From assembly GCA_023402355.1 (NCBI GenBank), contig JAEXCG010000185.1, positions 1-39,355 on the forward strand: a stretch of DNA of 39,355 nt. The letters run 5' to 3'. Position 1 is the stretch's first letter; each line of letters starts with the position of its first letter. Shown here piece after piece: positions 1 through 9,300 of the stretch. Source of the stretch: Bacillota bacterium. GTDB taxonomy: Bacteria > Bacillota > Clostridia > Christensenellales > Aristaeellaceae. Under the pieces are notes generated by a model. It searched no databases and was not told the DNA's origin. It saw nothing but the letters and a program-made list of their open reading frames with translations. Position numbers and translations under genes: made by a program.

Positions 1-141
1 CCTGTGCAGAAGTACTGACATGGGCAAGCGCGTCAGCCTCCAGAAAAAACGTTTCCGTGCTGCTCTCGACCCCGCCACCTTTCTCTCTATCCTTTTGGGC
101 TGATTTCAAATGCTGTTGCCCTGCGCATTGTAGAATAGACC

Positions 142-170
142 TTGCAATCAGACGCCGTTTTTGCTATGCT
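142..170 (+). promoter_or_regulatory. sigma-A promoter of the PAP2-DgkA gene
   Basis: TTGCAA (142-147), a 17-bp spacer and TATGCT (165-170). The promoter lies 55 bp before the start codon. A small hairpin (TGGCCC / GGGCCA, about 179-197) sits in the leader. No complete gene can be assigned to bases 1-141; the first 18 bases could be the tail of an upstream reading frame ending in TGA, but this is not supported further. Confidence 0.55.
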
Positions 171-224
171 TTGCATGTTGGCCCTTAGATGGGGCCAGCC
201 TAAAAGCGAAGGATGGGATAGACG

Positions 225-1247
225 ATGGCGACGGTTTGGAAGTATAAGCGGTGGATTGTGGCAGCCGGCCTGCTGCTCGTTTTTTTGCTCTTTGCGTTTA
301 ATCTCAATTCCCTCGGCCCCTTCGATCAGGCGATCTATGGGGCGGTGTCGCTGCTGCAATGCGGCCTTGCGACGCGGCTTTTCAGGGGCATGACGCTGCT
401 CGTGCACCCGGTCGTGCTGCTCGCGGTCAGCCTGGCGCTGATCTATCTGGTGCACCAGCGGACGTACACCGTGCCGATCTTCATGAACCTCGCGCTCTCC
501 GTGCTGCTCAACCTCGGACTCAAGTCGATCTTCACGCGCCCGCGCCCGGTGAACGTGGTGCGCTTTGTGACCGAGACGGGCTATAGCTTCCCCAGCGGCC
601 ACTCGATGGCGGCGGCCACTTTCTACGGCTTCGTGATCTATCTGGTCCGTCAGTCCGGGCTCAGCCGGGCGAAAAAGAACGCCCTGACCGCGCTGCTTGT
701 CGGCATGATCCTGCTGGTGGGCACGAGCCGCGTCTATCTCGGCGCGCATTACGGCAGCGACGTGATCGCGGCCTTCTGCGTTTCCACCGCGTACCTGATC
801 GTCTTCACGAGCTTTGTGACCACCTACTTCCGCGAGGGGCGCAGCCTCGCGCCGGAGAAGTCGATGGCCCGCAAAAACGACAGCCTGCTCATCAGCTTTG
901 CGCATGCGCTGGACGGCGTCATCGCCGGGCTCAAGGCGGAGCGCAACATGCTCATTCACTTCGGCGTCATGTCCATGGTGATCGTCTTCGGCGTCATTTT
1001 GCACATCAGCGCCGCGGAATGGATCGTCTGCGTCATGCTCTTTGCGCTGGTCATGGCGATGGAGCTGGTCAACACGGCGATCGAGGCGGCGGTCGATCTG
1101 TGCACGCAGGAATATGACCCCAAGGCGAAGCTGGCGAAGGATACGGCCGCGGGGGCCGTGCTGGTCGCGGCGATCGGGGCCGCGGTCGTCGGCTGCATCA
1201 TCTTTATGCCGAAGATCATCGGCATCATCCAGACGGAGCTCAGATAG
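225..1247 (+). CDS. PAP2 phosphatase - diacylglycerol/undecaprenol kinase fusion
   Basis: A 340-residue membrane protein joining two enzymes that normally act on opposite steps of lipid-carrier metabolism. Residues 1-200 are a PAP2 lipid phosphatase with all three signature motifs: K100...R107-P108, PSGH at 123-126 (catalytic His126), and S168-R169...H175...D179. Residues about 221-335 are a DgkA-type kinase with three membrane segments and the E280..N283-T-A-I-E287 signature. In Gram-positive bacteria DgkA-type enzymes phosphorylate undecaprenol, and PAP2 enzymes dephosphorylate undecaprenyl pyrophosphate. The fusion could therefore recycle C55 carriers for wall synthesis, but the substrate is inferred. 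It is a single gene between its own promoter and a strong terminator. The GAAGGAT-type ribosome-binding site fits the ATG at 225. Confidence 0.85.
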   Translation: MATVWKYKRWIVAAGLLLVFLLFAFNLNSLGPFDQAIYGAVSLLQCGLATRLFRGMTLLVHPVVLLAVSLALIYLVHQRTYTVPIFMNLALSVLLNLGLKSIFTRPRPVNVVRFVTETGYSFPSGHSMAAATFYGFVIYLVRQSGLSRAKKNALTALLVGMILLVGTSRVYLGAHYGSDVIAAFCVSTAYLIVFTSFVTTYFREGRSLAPEKSMARKNDSLLISFAHALDGVIAGLKAERNMLIHFGVMSMVIVFGVILHISAAEWIVCVMLFALVMAMELVNTAIEAAVDLCTQEYDPKAKLAKDTAAGAVLVAAIGAAVVGCIIFMPKIIGIIQTELR

Positions 1248-1253
1248 CGAGAA

Positions 1254-1295
1254 CCCCCTCGAAGCCGCATACGGGAGCTTCGAGGGGGCTTTTGG
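1254..1295 (+). terminator. rho-independent terminator after the PAP2-DgkA gene
   Basis: Perfect 12-bp stem, 1254-1265 (CCCCCTCGAAGC) with 1277-1288 (GCTTCGAGGGGG), 11-nt loop, followed by CTTTT. It begins 6 bp after the stop codon. Confidence 0.85.
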
Positions 1296-1618
1296 TTAAA
1301 TTAATGTCAGATAATCGATCTGTCCGTGTTCGTTGCGCCTATGCTCAATGGGCGTTTAAGGAATACGGGGGACAACCGGGTGCCTTGTCGGCTGGCTGCC
1401 AAAGGGGGTATATTGAGGCTAATCGCTTAAACGCTGGATCCATACGGCTTTGTCAGGCTTTGCAACTATATCTCGCACGCTTGGAACTTGCAAATCTACG
1501 TTTTTTATCTTTCAAACGGGCGTCGTGCTTCACAATATGACGCCGTGGTCGATTTGTGCCTTCTGATGCCCCCAAGAAGTGTACGTTCACGCCTCGTCGT
1601 TCCTCTGATCCCTAAACA
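1296..1618. other. gene-free stretch
   Basis: About 320 bp between two terminators. An 82-codon plus-strand frame (1292-1540) is open, but it starts inside the terminator, has no ribosome-binding site and resembles no family I recognise, so I do not call it. No clear RNA structure or repeat was seen. Confidence 0.5.
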
Positions 1619-1620
1619 CA

Positions 1621-1653
1621 AAAAACGCACCCTGTATTAGAGAATGCGTTTTC
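1621..1653 (-). terminator. terminator of tRNA-Val
   Basis: AAAACGCA (1622-1629) pairs perfectly with TGCGTTTT (1645-1652). Read on the minus strand the hairpin lies just downstream of the tRNA and ends in a run of T. Its A/T-rich edges could make it work in both directions. Confidence 0.65.
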
Positions 1654-1664
1654 TGTGTTTTTTA

Positions 1665-1740
1665 TGGTGGTCTGTACTGGACTCGAACCAGTGACCCCAT
1701 CGATGTGAACGATGTGCTCTACCAACTGAGCCAACAGACC
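1665..1740 (-). tRNA. tRNA-Val (anticodon CAC)
   Basis: 76 nt including an encoded CCA end. On the minus strand the cloverleaf is complete: acceptor GGTCTGT/ACAGACC, D stem GCTC/GAGC, anticodon stem CATCG/CGATG with loop TTCACAT (anticodon CAC, reading GUG), and T stem ACTGG/CCAGT with loop TTCGAGT. It is transcribed alone, from a consensus promoter to a terminator. Confidence 0.97.
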
Positions 1741-1760
1741 ATGTCCTGACGACGTGAATT

Positions 1761-1789
1761 ATTATAGCACGCACGTCGCAGGCTGTCAA
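1761..1789 (-). promoter_or_regulatory. consensus sigma-A promoter of tRNA-Val
   Basis: On the minus strand: TTGACA (1784-1789), a 17-bp spacer and TATAAT (1761-1766). Both hexamers match consensus perfectly. The tRNA 5' end lies 20 bp downstream of the -10 box. Confidence 0.9.
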
Positions 1790-1913
1790 GAACAAATTAA
1801 GCGTTCTTATAAAAAATTGTCGATGAGCAGTGGAAGCAAAGGACAACACAAATGCTTATTTTGGTCGGGTTGATTCTGGCGCCGCGGGCGCGGGATATTT
1901 CGCCTGCGGGCGC

Positions 1914-1942
1914 TTGATTTGGCGAAGAAACTATGATACAAT
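1914..1942 (+). promoter_or_regulatory. promoter of the first MATE gene
   Basis: TTGATT (1914-1919), 17-bp spacer, TACAAT (1937-1942), located 53 bp before the start codon. Confidence 0.65.
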
Positions 1943-1950
1943 TTGTATCA
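1934..1950. promoter_or_regulatory. palindromic operator candidate over the -10 box of the MATE gene
   Basis: TGATACAATTTGTATCA is a perfect 7-bp inverted repeat around a 3-bp centre and covers the whole -10 hexamer. Its size and position fit a dimeric repressor site, for example of the MarR or TetR kind. No regulator gene lies beside it, so the binding protein is unknown. Confidence 0.5.
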
Positions 1951-1995
1951 ATTTGCCACGGCAGATTGACAACAGATGAAAGCGAGCAATGAACG

Positions 1996-3351
1996 ATGCG
2001 GCTCTTTGCGGACAAGAAGTTTAACCGAAACCTGTGGCGGCTCGCCATGCCGATCGCCATCCAAAGCCTGATGCTGGCGGCTGTCGCCGCTGCGGACGCC
2101 TTTATGCTGGGCGGCGTGGAACAAAACGCCATGTCGGCCGTGTCGCTGGCTACGCAGATTCAGTTCATCCAGAACATGATCCTATCCTCCGTGACGGCGG
2201 CCGCGGGCATTCTGGGGGCACAGTATTGGGGCAAGCGGGACGCCGCGGCCATCAACCACATCTTCTGCATGAGTATCCGCGTGTGCGGCCTGACTTCGAT
2301 GCTGTTTTTTGCGGGCTGCATGTTCATTCCGCGCTACCTGATGCTGCTCTTTACCGACGAAGAGGCGCTTATCCGCATCGGCGTCAGCTATCTGCGCATT
2401 GCGGGCTGGTCGTATTTGCTCACGGGCATTTCGCAATGCTACCTTACCGTCATGAAGGTGACCGACCACGCCGCGTCCTCTGCGAAAATCAGCTCGGTGA
2501 CGGTGATGCTCAACATTGTGCTGAACGCGGTGCTCATCTTCGGGCTGCTGGGCGTGCCCGCTCTGGGCGTTCGCGGCGCGGCGATCGCTACGCTGATTTC
2601 CCGCGTGGTCGAGCTGGCGTGGGCCATGGCGCTTTCCGGCAGGGCAGGCTACATCCGGCCGAACTGGAGGGGGCTGTTTCAGCACCACAAGCTGCTGGCG
2701 CTCGACTTCCGCAAGTGCTTTCTGCCCATTTTGGGGGCAAGCCTTTTGTGGGGCGTGGGCTTTACCTCCTATACCGCCTTTATGGGCCATATGGGGACGG
2801 ACGCCGCGGCGGCCAACTCCATCGCTTCGGTCATCCGCGACCTGGTCTGCTGCGTATGCAACGGCCTTGCCAGCGGCGGCGGCATCCTGGTGGGCAACGA
2901 GCTGGGTGCCGGCAACCTTTCGCTGGGCAGGCAGTATGGCGACCGGCTGACCGTCATGGCCTTTCTGTGCGGCGTGGTTTCCTCGCTGCTGATGTTCGCC
3001 CTTACGCCCATGGTGCTGCATTTCGTCAAGCTGACGGATGGCGCCCGGGCGGAGCTCGTCGGCATGATGGTCGTGATGTCGATATACATGATCGGCCGCG
3101 CGGTCAATACCATCGTCATCAACGGCATTTTCGCCGCGGGCGGCGATACCCTCTTCGATATGTACAGCCTGGTGGTCACCATGTGGATGATCGCCGTGCC
3201 GCTGGCCGCGGCGGGCACGTTCCTGTTCCACTGGCCGGTGATCGTCGTGTACGCGTGCACCTGCCTTGACGAGGTGGGCAAGATTCCGTGGGTGATGCTG
3301 CACTACAGAAAGTACATTTGGGTGAAGGACCTGACCCGCAGTCAGGTGTAA
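1996..3351 (+). CDS. MATE family multidrug/toxin exporter
   Basis: A 451-residue polytopic membrane protein with about 12 hydrophobic segments in two halves, typical of MATE (NorM/DinF-type) antiporters, which expel cationic compounds using Na+ or H+ gradients. The N-terminal LWRLAMPIAIQSL stretch and the repeated G-A-A-IAT pattern near residues 195-203 fit the family. It stands alone behind its own promoter and a palindromic operator-like site, with a terminator about 210 bp downstream, so expression may respond to a ligand. The ribosome-binding site before ATG 1996 is weak; other nearby ATGs are out of frame. Substrate cannot be read from sequence. A second, divergent MATE gene lies at 22264-23628. 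Confidence 0.88.
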   Translation: MRLFADKKFNRNLWRLAMPIAIQSLMLAAVAAADAFMLGGVEQNAMSAVSLATQIQFIQNMILSSVTAAAGILGAQYWGKRDAAAINHIFCMSIRVCGLTSMLFFAGCMFIPRYLMLLFTDEEALIRIGVSYLRIAGWSYLLTGISQCYLTVMKVTDHAASSAKISSVTVMLNIVLNAVLIFGLLGVPALGVRGAAIATLISRVVELAWAMALSGRAGYIRPNWRGLFQHHKLLALDFRKCFLPILGASLLWGVGFTSYTAFMGHMGTDAAAANSIASVIRDLVCCVCNGLASGGGILVGNELGAGNLSLGRQYGDRLTVMAFLCGVVSSLLMFALTPMVLHFVKLTDGARAELVGMMVVMSIYMIGRAVNTIVINGIFAAGGDTLFDMYSLVVTMWMIAVPLAAAGTFLFHWPVIVVYACTCLDEVGKIPWVMLHYRKYIWVKDLTRSQV

Positions 3352-3727
3352 GGCGACCCTGCATCTGCGCTGAAGAATCGTCCGCGAAGCCACCGAGCCC
3401 CGAAAACGTGCGGCCTGCGCAGCCTGAGACTGCGCGGCGGCCGGAACGAGCGGGCGGCGGCTTCCGAAGGCTGCCAGCCGTTATGACGGGCAAAGGCAGA
3501 GCGGAAAACCGGCCTTGATAAAAGCGCAAAACCCCAAAATGCGCCGGACGGCGCTTATAAGCGGCGGGAGGGACCTGCTGCTTTTTTTATTGCATTAAGT
3601 CCGCGGCTTTCCTGCCCGATGCGGCACGTGGGGAAAAGGCCTGGCTGGAAGAATGACGGGGCGCCATATGCCGGACGGCCAAAGTGTGTTATACTAAGGC
3701 TGAAAAGGACGGCAGGGAGGGAACGAT
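3352..3727. other. intergenic stretch with terminator
   Basis: 376 bp between the MATE gene and rtcB. It contains small GC-rich hairpins (GCGCAG/CTGCGC near 3418-3436; GCGCC/GGCGC at 3541-3554) and the terminator at 3560-3590. A TATACT hexamer near 3690 may be the -10 box for rtcB, but no good -35 box is visible. No gene is called. Confidence 0.4.
3560..3590 (+). terminator. rho-independent terminator
   Basis: AGCGGCGGG (3560-3568) pairs with CCTGCTGCT (3574-3582) through 9 bp with two G-T wobbles and a 5-nt loop, followed by a run of seven T. It probably ends the MATE transcript. Confidence 0.75.
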
Positions 3728-4942
3728 ATGCTGGAAATTCAGGGCCTGAACAACACGGCGAAGGTCTTCACCGACACCCTGGAGTCGACGGCGCTCGCGC
3801 AGATTCATACGCTGTGCAATCAGGCCTTTACCCAGGGCAGCCGGATTCGTATCATGCCGGACGTGCATGCCGGCGCGGGCTGCACCATCGGCACGACGAT
3901 GACGATTTCGGACAAAGTGGTGCCGAATCTGGTGGGCGTGGACATCGGTTGCGGCATGGAAACCGTCCGGCTGGCGGAAAAGCGGCTGGAGCTGCCCAAG
4001 CTGGACGCGCTCATCCGCGAACGAATCCCCTCGGGCTTTTCGGTGCGGGCGACCCAGCATGCGCTGGCGAAGGAGATCGACCTGTCCGAGCTGCGCTGCC
4101 GCGCCGCCTGCAACCTCAACCGCGATTACGCCAGCATCGGCACGCTGGGCGGCGGCAATCACTTCATCGAGGTCGACCGCGACGAGGAGGGCGGACTCTA
4201 CCTGGTCGTGCATTCGGGCAGCCGCCATCTGGGGCTGGAGGTGGCGAAGCACTATCAGGACGCCGGTTATGCGCAGCTGAACAAGGGCGACCCGGCGGAT
4301 TTAAACGCGCTGATTGCGCAGTACAAGGCGCAGGGCCGGGACAGGGAAATAGCGCAGGCCATCAAGGCGTGGAAGAAGGAGAACCGCAGCGAGATTCCCT
4401 TCGTGCTGGCCTACGTGAGCGGGGAGCTGTTCGACGACTACATTCACGACATGAAGCTGGTGCAGCGCTTCGCCATGCTGAACCGTCGGGCCATGGTCGG
4501 GGAGATCCTCAAGGGGATGAAGCTGCACGAGGAGGAACGGTTTACGACCGTCCATAACTACATCGACACCGAGACGATGATCCTGCGCAAGGGCGCGGTG
4601 TCCGCGAAGGCCGGGGAAACCCTGCTCATCCCCATCAACATGCGCGACGGCAGCCTGATCTGCACGGGCAAGGGGAACGAGGACTGGAACCAGTCCGCGC
4701 CGCACGGCGCAGGCCGCCTGATGAGCCGCGCGGAGGCCAAGCGGCAGTTCACCGTAGCCGCATTTAAAAAGGAAATGGAGGGCGTGTTTTCGACCTCCGT
4801 GGACAAGGACACGCTGGACGAATGCCCCATGGCCTACAAACCGATGGAGGACATCCTGCGCCAGATCACCCCGACGGCGGAGGTGCGCAAGATCATCCGG
4901 CCGATCTACAACTTCAAGGCGGCGGAGGAGTCCACGCGGTGA
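3728..4942 (+). CDS. rtcB: RtcB family RNA-splicing ligase
   Basis: A 404-residue GTP- and Mn2+-dependent RNA ligase that joins 2',3'-cyclic phosphate (or 3'-phosphate) and 5'-OH ends. All catalytic positions known from E. coli RtcB can be matched: metal ligands Asp72 and Cys75 in VGVDIGCGM, His145 in GGGNHFIE, His162 in VHSGSRH, His276 in VHNY, and the guanylylated His326 in PHGAGRLMSR. Length equals the usual ~400 residues. The strong GGGAGGG ribosome-binding site fits ATG 3728. No archease, RtcA or PrfH gene is adjacent, so its role (RNA repair or tRNA/rRNA healing) is not indicated by context. Confidence 0.93.
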   Translation: MLEIQGLNNTAKVFTDTLESTALAQIHTLCNQAFTQGSRIRIMPDVHAGAGCTIGTTMTISDKVVPNLVGVDIGCGMETVRLAEKRLELPKLDALIRERIPSGFSVRATQHALAKEIDLSELRCRAACNLNRDYASIGTLGGGNHFIEVDRDEEGGLYLVVHSGSRHLGLEVAKHYQDAGYAQLNKGDPADLNALIAQYKAQGRDREIAQAIKAWKKENRSEIPFVLAYVSGELFDDYIHDMKLVQRFAMLNRRAMVGEILKGMKLHEEERFTTVHNYIDTETMILRKGAVSAKAGETLLIPINMRDGSLICTGKGNEDWNQSAPHGAGRLMSRAEAKRQFTVAAFKKEMEGVFSTSVDKDTLDECPMAYKPMEDILRQITPTAEVRKIIRPIYNFKAAEESTR

Positions 4943-5037
4943 GCGGCAGCTTTTTTGCCTCTTGGCCCGCGAATGCATCACTTTAGCGGAATGCGGGCGG
5001 AAAACGTTGGACGAAGTGGCTAAATCGCTTCATGGAC

Positions 5038-5066
5038 TTGCAAACGCATGCCGGGAATGCTAAAAT
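5038..5066 (+). promoter_or_regulatory. promoter of the NUP gene
   Basis: TTGCAA (5038-5043), 17-bp spacer, TAAAAT (5061-5066). It places the transcript start near 5073 and leaves a leader of about 100 nt. Confidence 0.7.
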
Positions 5067-5074
5067 AACCGGCG

Positions 5075-5128
5075 GAAGCTGTTCCGGAGGGGCCCGCAAA
5101 GGGCGGAGCAGCTTCTTCTGGTTGCTCC
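5075..5128 (+). promoter_or_regulatory. structured mRNA leader with mutually exclusive hairpins
   Basis: 5075-5086 pairs with 5104-5115 through 12 bp (one G-T wobble). Part of the 3' arm, GGAGCA (5105-5110), can instead pair with TGCTCC (5123-5128). The two folds cannot coexist. No T-run follows, so this is not a plain terminator; it may be a regulatory leader. It does not match the purine riboswitch consensus. Confidence 0.45.
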
Positions 5129-5172
5129 GTGCACCAAAGAGCCAAACGCATCTGTTTGAGAGGAGAAACGAA

Positions 5173-6192
5173 ATGAAGAAACTGATTGCCACCCTGCTGG
5201 TCGCAGTACTGCTGCTTCCCGCCATGCTCGTCTTCGCGGAGGGCGACGCCCCCATCGAGATCAAGGTGCTCATCCTGCCCAAGTTTGAGGTGGACGAGCT
5301 CTCCGGCGATTTCCCCGGCGAGGCCCAGTTCTACTATGAAGCCTACTGCGAAGGCGGCGACGCCTACGACATCAAGGGCGGCTTTGAGGACAACAAGCTC
5401 TACGTCAAGGACGGCGTCGCCCTGTATGTGACCGGCATGGGCAAGGTGAACACCGCCCTGAGCCTGAACGCCATCCTGCTGGACGACCGCTTTGACTTTT
5501 CTAACGCCTACATCCTCAGCACGGGCTGCGCCGGTTCCGCCATCGAGTACGGCGTGATGGGCGACGTGTTCGTCATCACCGCCGCCGTCGACTTCGACCT
5601 GGGCCACCATGCGGACGTCCGCGACCTCTCCGAGGGCGCGACGACTACCTGGTTCCACGATGAGGGATACGACAGCGCCTCCTGCAAGATTCTCGACAAG
5701 GACCTGATGGACAGGGTCTACAACCTGGTTAAGGACGTGAAAGTCGAGACCACCGAGAAGACCCGCGCCTACATGGCCGCCGCGTTCGACAATGCCGACT
5801 GGGCCGTGCGCGACCCGCAGGTGCTGCGCGGCACCACCGTCTCCGGCGACAACTACTGGAAGGGCTACTACGACCACGCCAACGCCGTGCTCATGACCGA
5901 GACCTACGGCTGCCCCGACCCGTATGCCCTGACCGAGATGGAGGATTCCGCGCTGGGCGTCGTGCTCGACCGGCTGGGCATGCTCGACCGCTATATCATC
6001 ATCCGCGATTCGGTGAACATGGACGTGTTCATGAACGGCGCCACGGCGGAAAGCCTGTGGGACCCGAACTTCGACGGCTCCCTCGCCTCCGAGGACAGCG
6101 TCGAGTCCGCGGACATCTTCGCCACCGCCATGGAGAACAACTTTAAGGTCGGCAGCGTCGTGGTGGAAGCCATCCTCAACGGCACGCTCTGA
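5173..6192 (+). CDS. secreted purine nucleoside permease (NUP)-family protein
   Basis: 339 residues. A classical signal peptide (MKKLIATLL...LVFA, cleavage after about residue 22) precedes a phosphorylase-superfamily fold of the NUP type (COG5042, named after a fungal purine nucleoside permease). Supporting features are the GDFPGEAQF motif early in the mature part, the LYVTGMGKVNTALS segment, and the GCAGSAIEYG loop followed by VITAAVDFDLGHHAD. It is probably an extracytoplasmic nucleoside-binding or nucleoside-processing protein; transport versus phosphorolysis cannot be decided here. The frame is open from 5032, but that start lies at the promoter. ATG 5173 has a GAGAGGAG ribosome-binding site and opens the signal peptide. 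It is transcribed alone. Confidence 0.78.
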   Translation: MKKLIATLLVAVLLLPAMLVFAEGDAPIEIKVLILPKFEVDELSGDFPGEAQFYYEAYCEGGDAYDIKGGFEDNKLYVKDGVALYVTGMGKVNTALSLNAILLDDRFDFSNAYILSTGCAGSAIEYGVMGDVFVITAAVDFDLGHHADVRDLSEGATTTWFHDEGYDSASCKILDKDLMDRVYNLVKDVKVETTEKTRAYMAAAFDNADWAVRDPQVLRGTTVSGDNYWKGYYDHANAVLMTETYGCPDPYALTEMEDSALGVVLDRLGMLDRYIIIRDSVNMDVFMNGATAESLWDPNFDGSLASEDSVESADIFATAMENNFKVGSVVVEAILNGTL

Positions 6193-6214
6193 TCCATGCG
6201 TTTGACCCTCGCAG

Positions 6215-6241
6215 GCCTCGCCCTCTGGGCGGGGCTTTTTT
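6215..6241 (+). terminator. terminator of the NUP gene
   Basis: GCCTCGCCC (6215-6223) pairs with GGGCGGGGC (6227-6235) across a 3-nt loop, followed by six T. It starts 22 bp after the stop codon. Confidence 0.88.
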
Positions 6242-6377
6242 GCGCCCTTGAGGGCGTTTGTCGCACCTGCTGAACCGTCCGCGCCCGTTTGGAATATCAT
6301 GCTGTAGGCTTACGCGCGCCCGAACGAACCGTGGGCGCTGGCGTCAAGCATACCTTCTTTTGTGAGGTGCATGAAAC

Positions 6378-9300
6378 ATGGCGACGATTACAGGCCGTGT
6401 CATTTTTGATAGAGACAGGAGCGCCGCGATCTCCGGCGGAGATTCGGGGCTCGCGGACGTGCCGGTGGTGCTTCAAAACGTCGATACGGACGTGCGGCTG
6501 ACCGTCCTGACGGACGCGTCCGGCAACTATTCCTTCCTCAACGTGCCAAGCGGCAGCTATCGGATCGTGGAAGCCTACGGAACCCCGGGCGGGAGCCCGA
6601 CGCCCGGCGACTTCGCACTGGCGACGGTGGGGGACGTCCCCGGCGGCGCCGCGCCGCCGATTGCCGCGGCCGTCAACCCGCCGGCCGGCGCCAACCATTT
6701 GGACTTCGTGACGCCCGACACGCTTCTGGTTAGCGTGACCGGGGCCGACCTTATCAATCAGAACTTCCTGAACGGGCCGGTCATCTACACGCCGATTCAG
6801 GCGATTCTGGACCCCTGCGCGACGATTGGAAGCGACAATCTGATCGACGCGGCGGATGAAGGAACCTTCGGCTCATTTCCCCAGGGGACGCCCGCCAACA
6901 CCGGCGCACCTGTGGAACCCTATCCCGAGGTGACGCCGGACTTCACCTACGTACTGCCTAACCCCGCCGTCTACGCGCCCACCGGCGGGGAGTATACCGT
7001 GCAGAACATCATGAACGACGCGCTCAGCGAGGTGATCGGCGCGTGGTGGCGAATCGCGGACCACACCACGGGCAACGCGACCGGCAGGATGATGGTGGTG
7101 AACGGCTACAACCCCGGCGCGGTCTTCTTTCGGGACGTGGTGGAGGTAAAGCCCAACACCAACTACCTGTTTACCTCCTGGATTTTGAACCTGTTCAAGG
7201 TGACCGGGTATCCGAATCCGGAGCTCGGCGTGCGCGTGCTGGGGCAAAACGGGAACGTGCTCTACAGCGCGACGCTGGGCACGCTGATTCCCGTCAGCAC
7301 AAGCGCACCCGAATGGAAGCAGATCGGCAGCGTCATCAACTCCCGGGACAACGCCCGCCTCACCGTCGAATTTTTGAGCGAGGGGCCGGAGGTGATCGGC
7401 AACGACTATGCCATCGACGACGTCTCGCTCAGCGAGATTCAGGTGCCGCAGTTTATTCCGGTCAAGACCGTCGACCGGCAGACCGCCGATGTGGGCGAAA
7501 CCGTCCATTACACCGTGACGCTGACCAACACCTGCCAAAGCCCGCTGACGGACGTGTTCTTTCTGGACAGCGTGCCGGACGGACTCGCCTTCGTGCCCGG
7601 CAGCGTCACGATAAACGGGGCGTCCATCCCCACGGTCGATCCGGGGGCCGGCTTTACGCTGCCGAACGTGTCCGGCGGCCAGACCGTCACCGTCGCGTTT
7701 TCGGCCGTGGTCCGTTCGATCCCGGCGCCGAATCCGGCGCTCAACCATGCGACCATCGACTATTCGTACACGCCGGTGGAAGGCGGTATACCGGGCGAGT
7801 ACCACGTGATTTCAAACGAAGTGCCCGTGCTGGTGGGCGCGTCGGCGGACGTTTCGGTCGTGAAGACCGCCGCGCCCAGCCCGGTGGAGCCCGGAGACGC
7901 GCTGACCTATACCGTCACGGTCGCCAACGCGGGGCCGTCGCCCGCCGAGAACGCCGTGCTGACCGACGCCGTTCCCTCGGAGCTCTCGGACGCGGCGTTT
8001 TCCACGGACGGCGGCGCGACCTGGCAGAGCTGGCCGGGCTTCTACGCGCTGGGCACGCTGGCCGCCGGAAGCGCCGTGACCCTGCTGATTCGGGGAACCG
8101 TCTCCGCGTCGGCCACCGGCAGCATCGTCAACACGGCGGTCGCGGCCAGCGATACGCCGGACCCTAACCCGGACAACAACGCCGACACCGAGGTGACGCC
8201 CGTGGCCGAGTCGGCCGACGTCTCGGTGGTGAAGCTGGGAAGCCCTTACCCCGTGCTCTCCGGGGATTCCCTCACCTACACGCTGACCGTCTCCAACGCG
8301 GGCCCCTCCACGGCGGTGAACGTCGTCGTGACCGACGCCGTCCCGGCCTCTCTTTCCGATGTGGAGTTTTCGCTCGATAACGGCGTCACCTTTCAGCCCT
8401 GGGCAGGCGCCTACGCGCTGGGAGACCTGGCGCCCGGAACCGTCCGGACGGTGCTGATCCGGGGCGTCGTGCTTCCCACGGCCATCGGCTCGATCGTCAA
8501 TACCGCCGCGGTGAGCAGCGACACGCCCGACCCGAACCCGGACAACAACACCTCGACCGACGAGACATTGGTGGAGACGCGCGCCGACCTCGCCGTCACG
8601 AAGACGGGGAGCCCCTCGCCCGTGCCCGCCGGCGGGGAGCTGCTCTATACGGTGGTGGTGACAAACCGCGGCCCCAGCGACGCGCAGGGCGTCACCCTGA
8701 CGGACGCCCTTCCCCCCGAGCTGAGCGGCGCGGCGTACTCGCTGGACGGCGGCGTCACCTTCCTGCCGTGGGGCGGGGCCGTCGGCCTGGGCACCCTGGC
8801 GAGCGGCGCGTCCCGCACCGTGCTGATCCGGGGGCAGGTGAACGCGGCGTCGGGCACGATCGCCAACACCGCCGTGGTGGACAGCGACACGCCCGACCCG
8901 AACCCGGACGACAACCGGGCCACCGAGATCACGCCCATCGACACGTCGGCCGACCTGTCGGTGACGAAGGTTGGAAACCCCAGCCCGGCTATCCCCGGTC
9001 AATACCTGATTTACACCGTCACCTTGACCAACGGCGGCCCCGACCCGGCGGTAAGCGCGGTGCTCACCGACGGCGTTCCGTCCGCGCTCTTAAATGCAGC
9101 GTACTCCGTGGACGGCGGAACCACCTGGACGCCGTGGACCGGCGCTTTCGCGGCGGGCACGCTCGCGAGCGGCGAGAGCCGGACGGTGCTCATCCGGGGC
9201 ATCGTGAACCCGGCCGCGACCGGCATTCTGGAAAACACCGCCGTGGTGGGCAGCGACACGCCCGACCCCAACCCGGACAACAACCAGGACACGTCCCTCG

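Noticed and set aside
87..1004. Long minus-strand frame over the PAP2-DgkA gene
   Set aside because: Composition is typical of a shadow frame (Arg/His/Glu-rich, no family), and the plus strand has complete catalytic motifs.
1292..1540. Possible 82-residue protein
   Set aside because: It begins inside a terminator, has no ribosome-binding site and no recognisable features.
5032..5172. N-terminal extension of the NUP protein
   Set aside because: The upstream start lies at the promoter, and the signal peptide begins at ATG 5173 with its own ribosome-binding site.
5067..5172. Purine riboswitch before the NUP gene
   Set aside because: The conserved three-way junction core of purine aptamers is not found. 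Only two alternative stems are present.
6242..6377. Sporulation-type (SigK/SigE) promoter for the DUF11 gene
   Set aside because: CATGCTGTA is close to a sporulation -10 pattern, but no matching -35 element is at the right distance.
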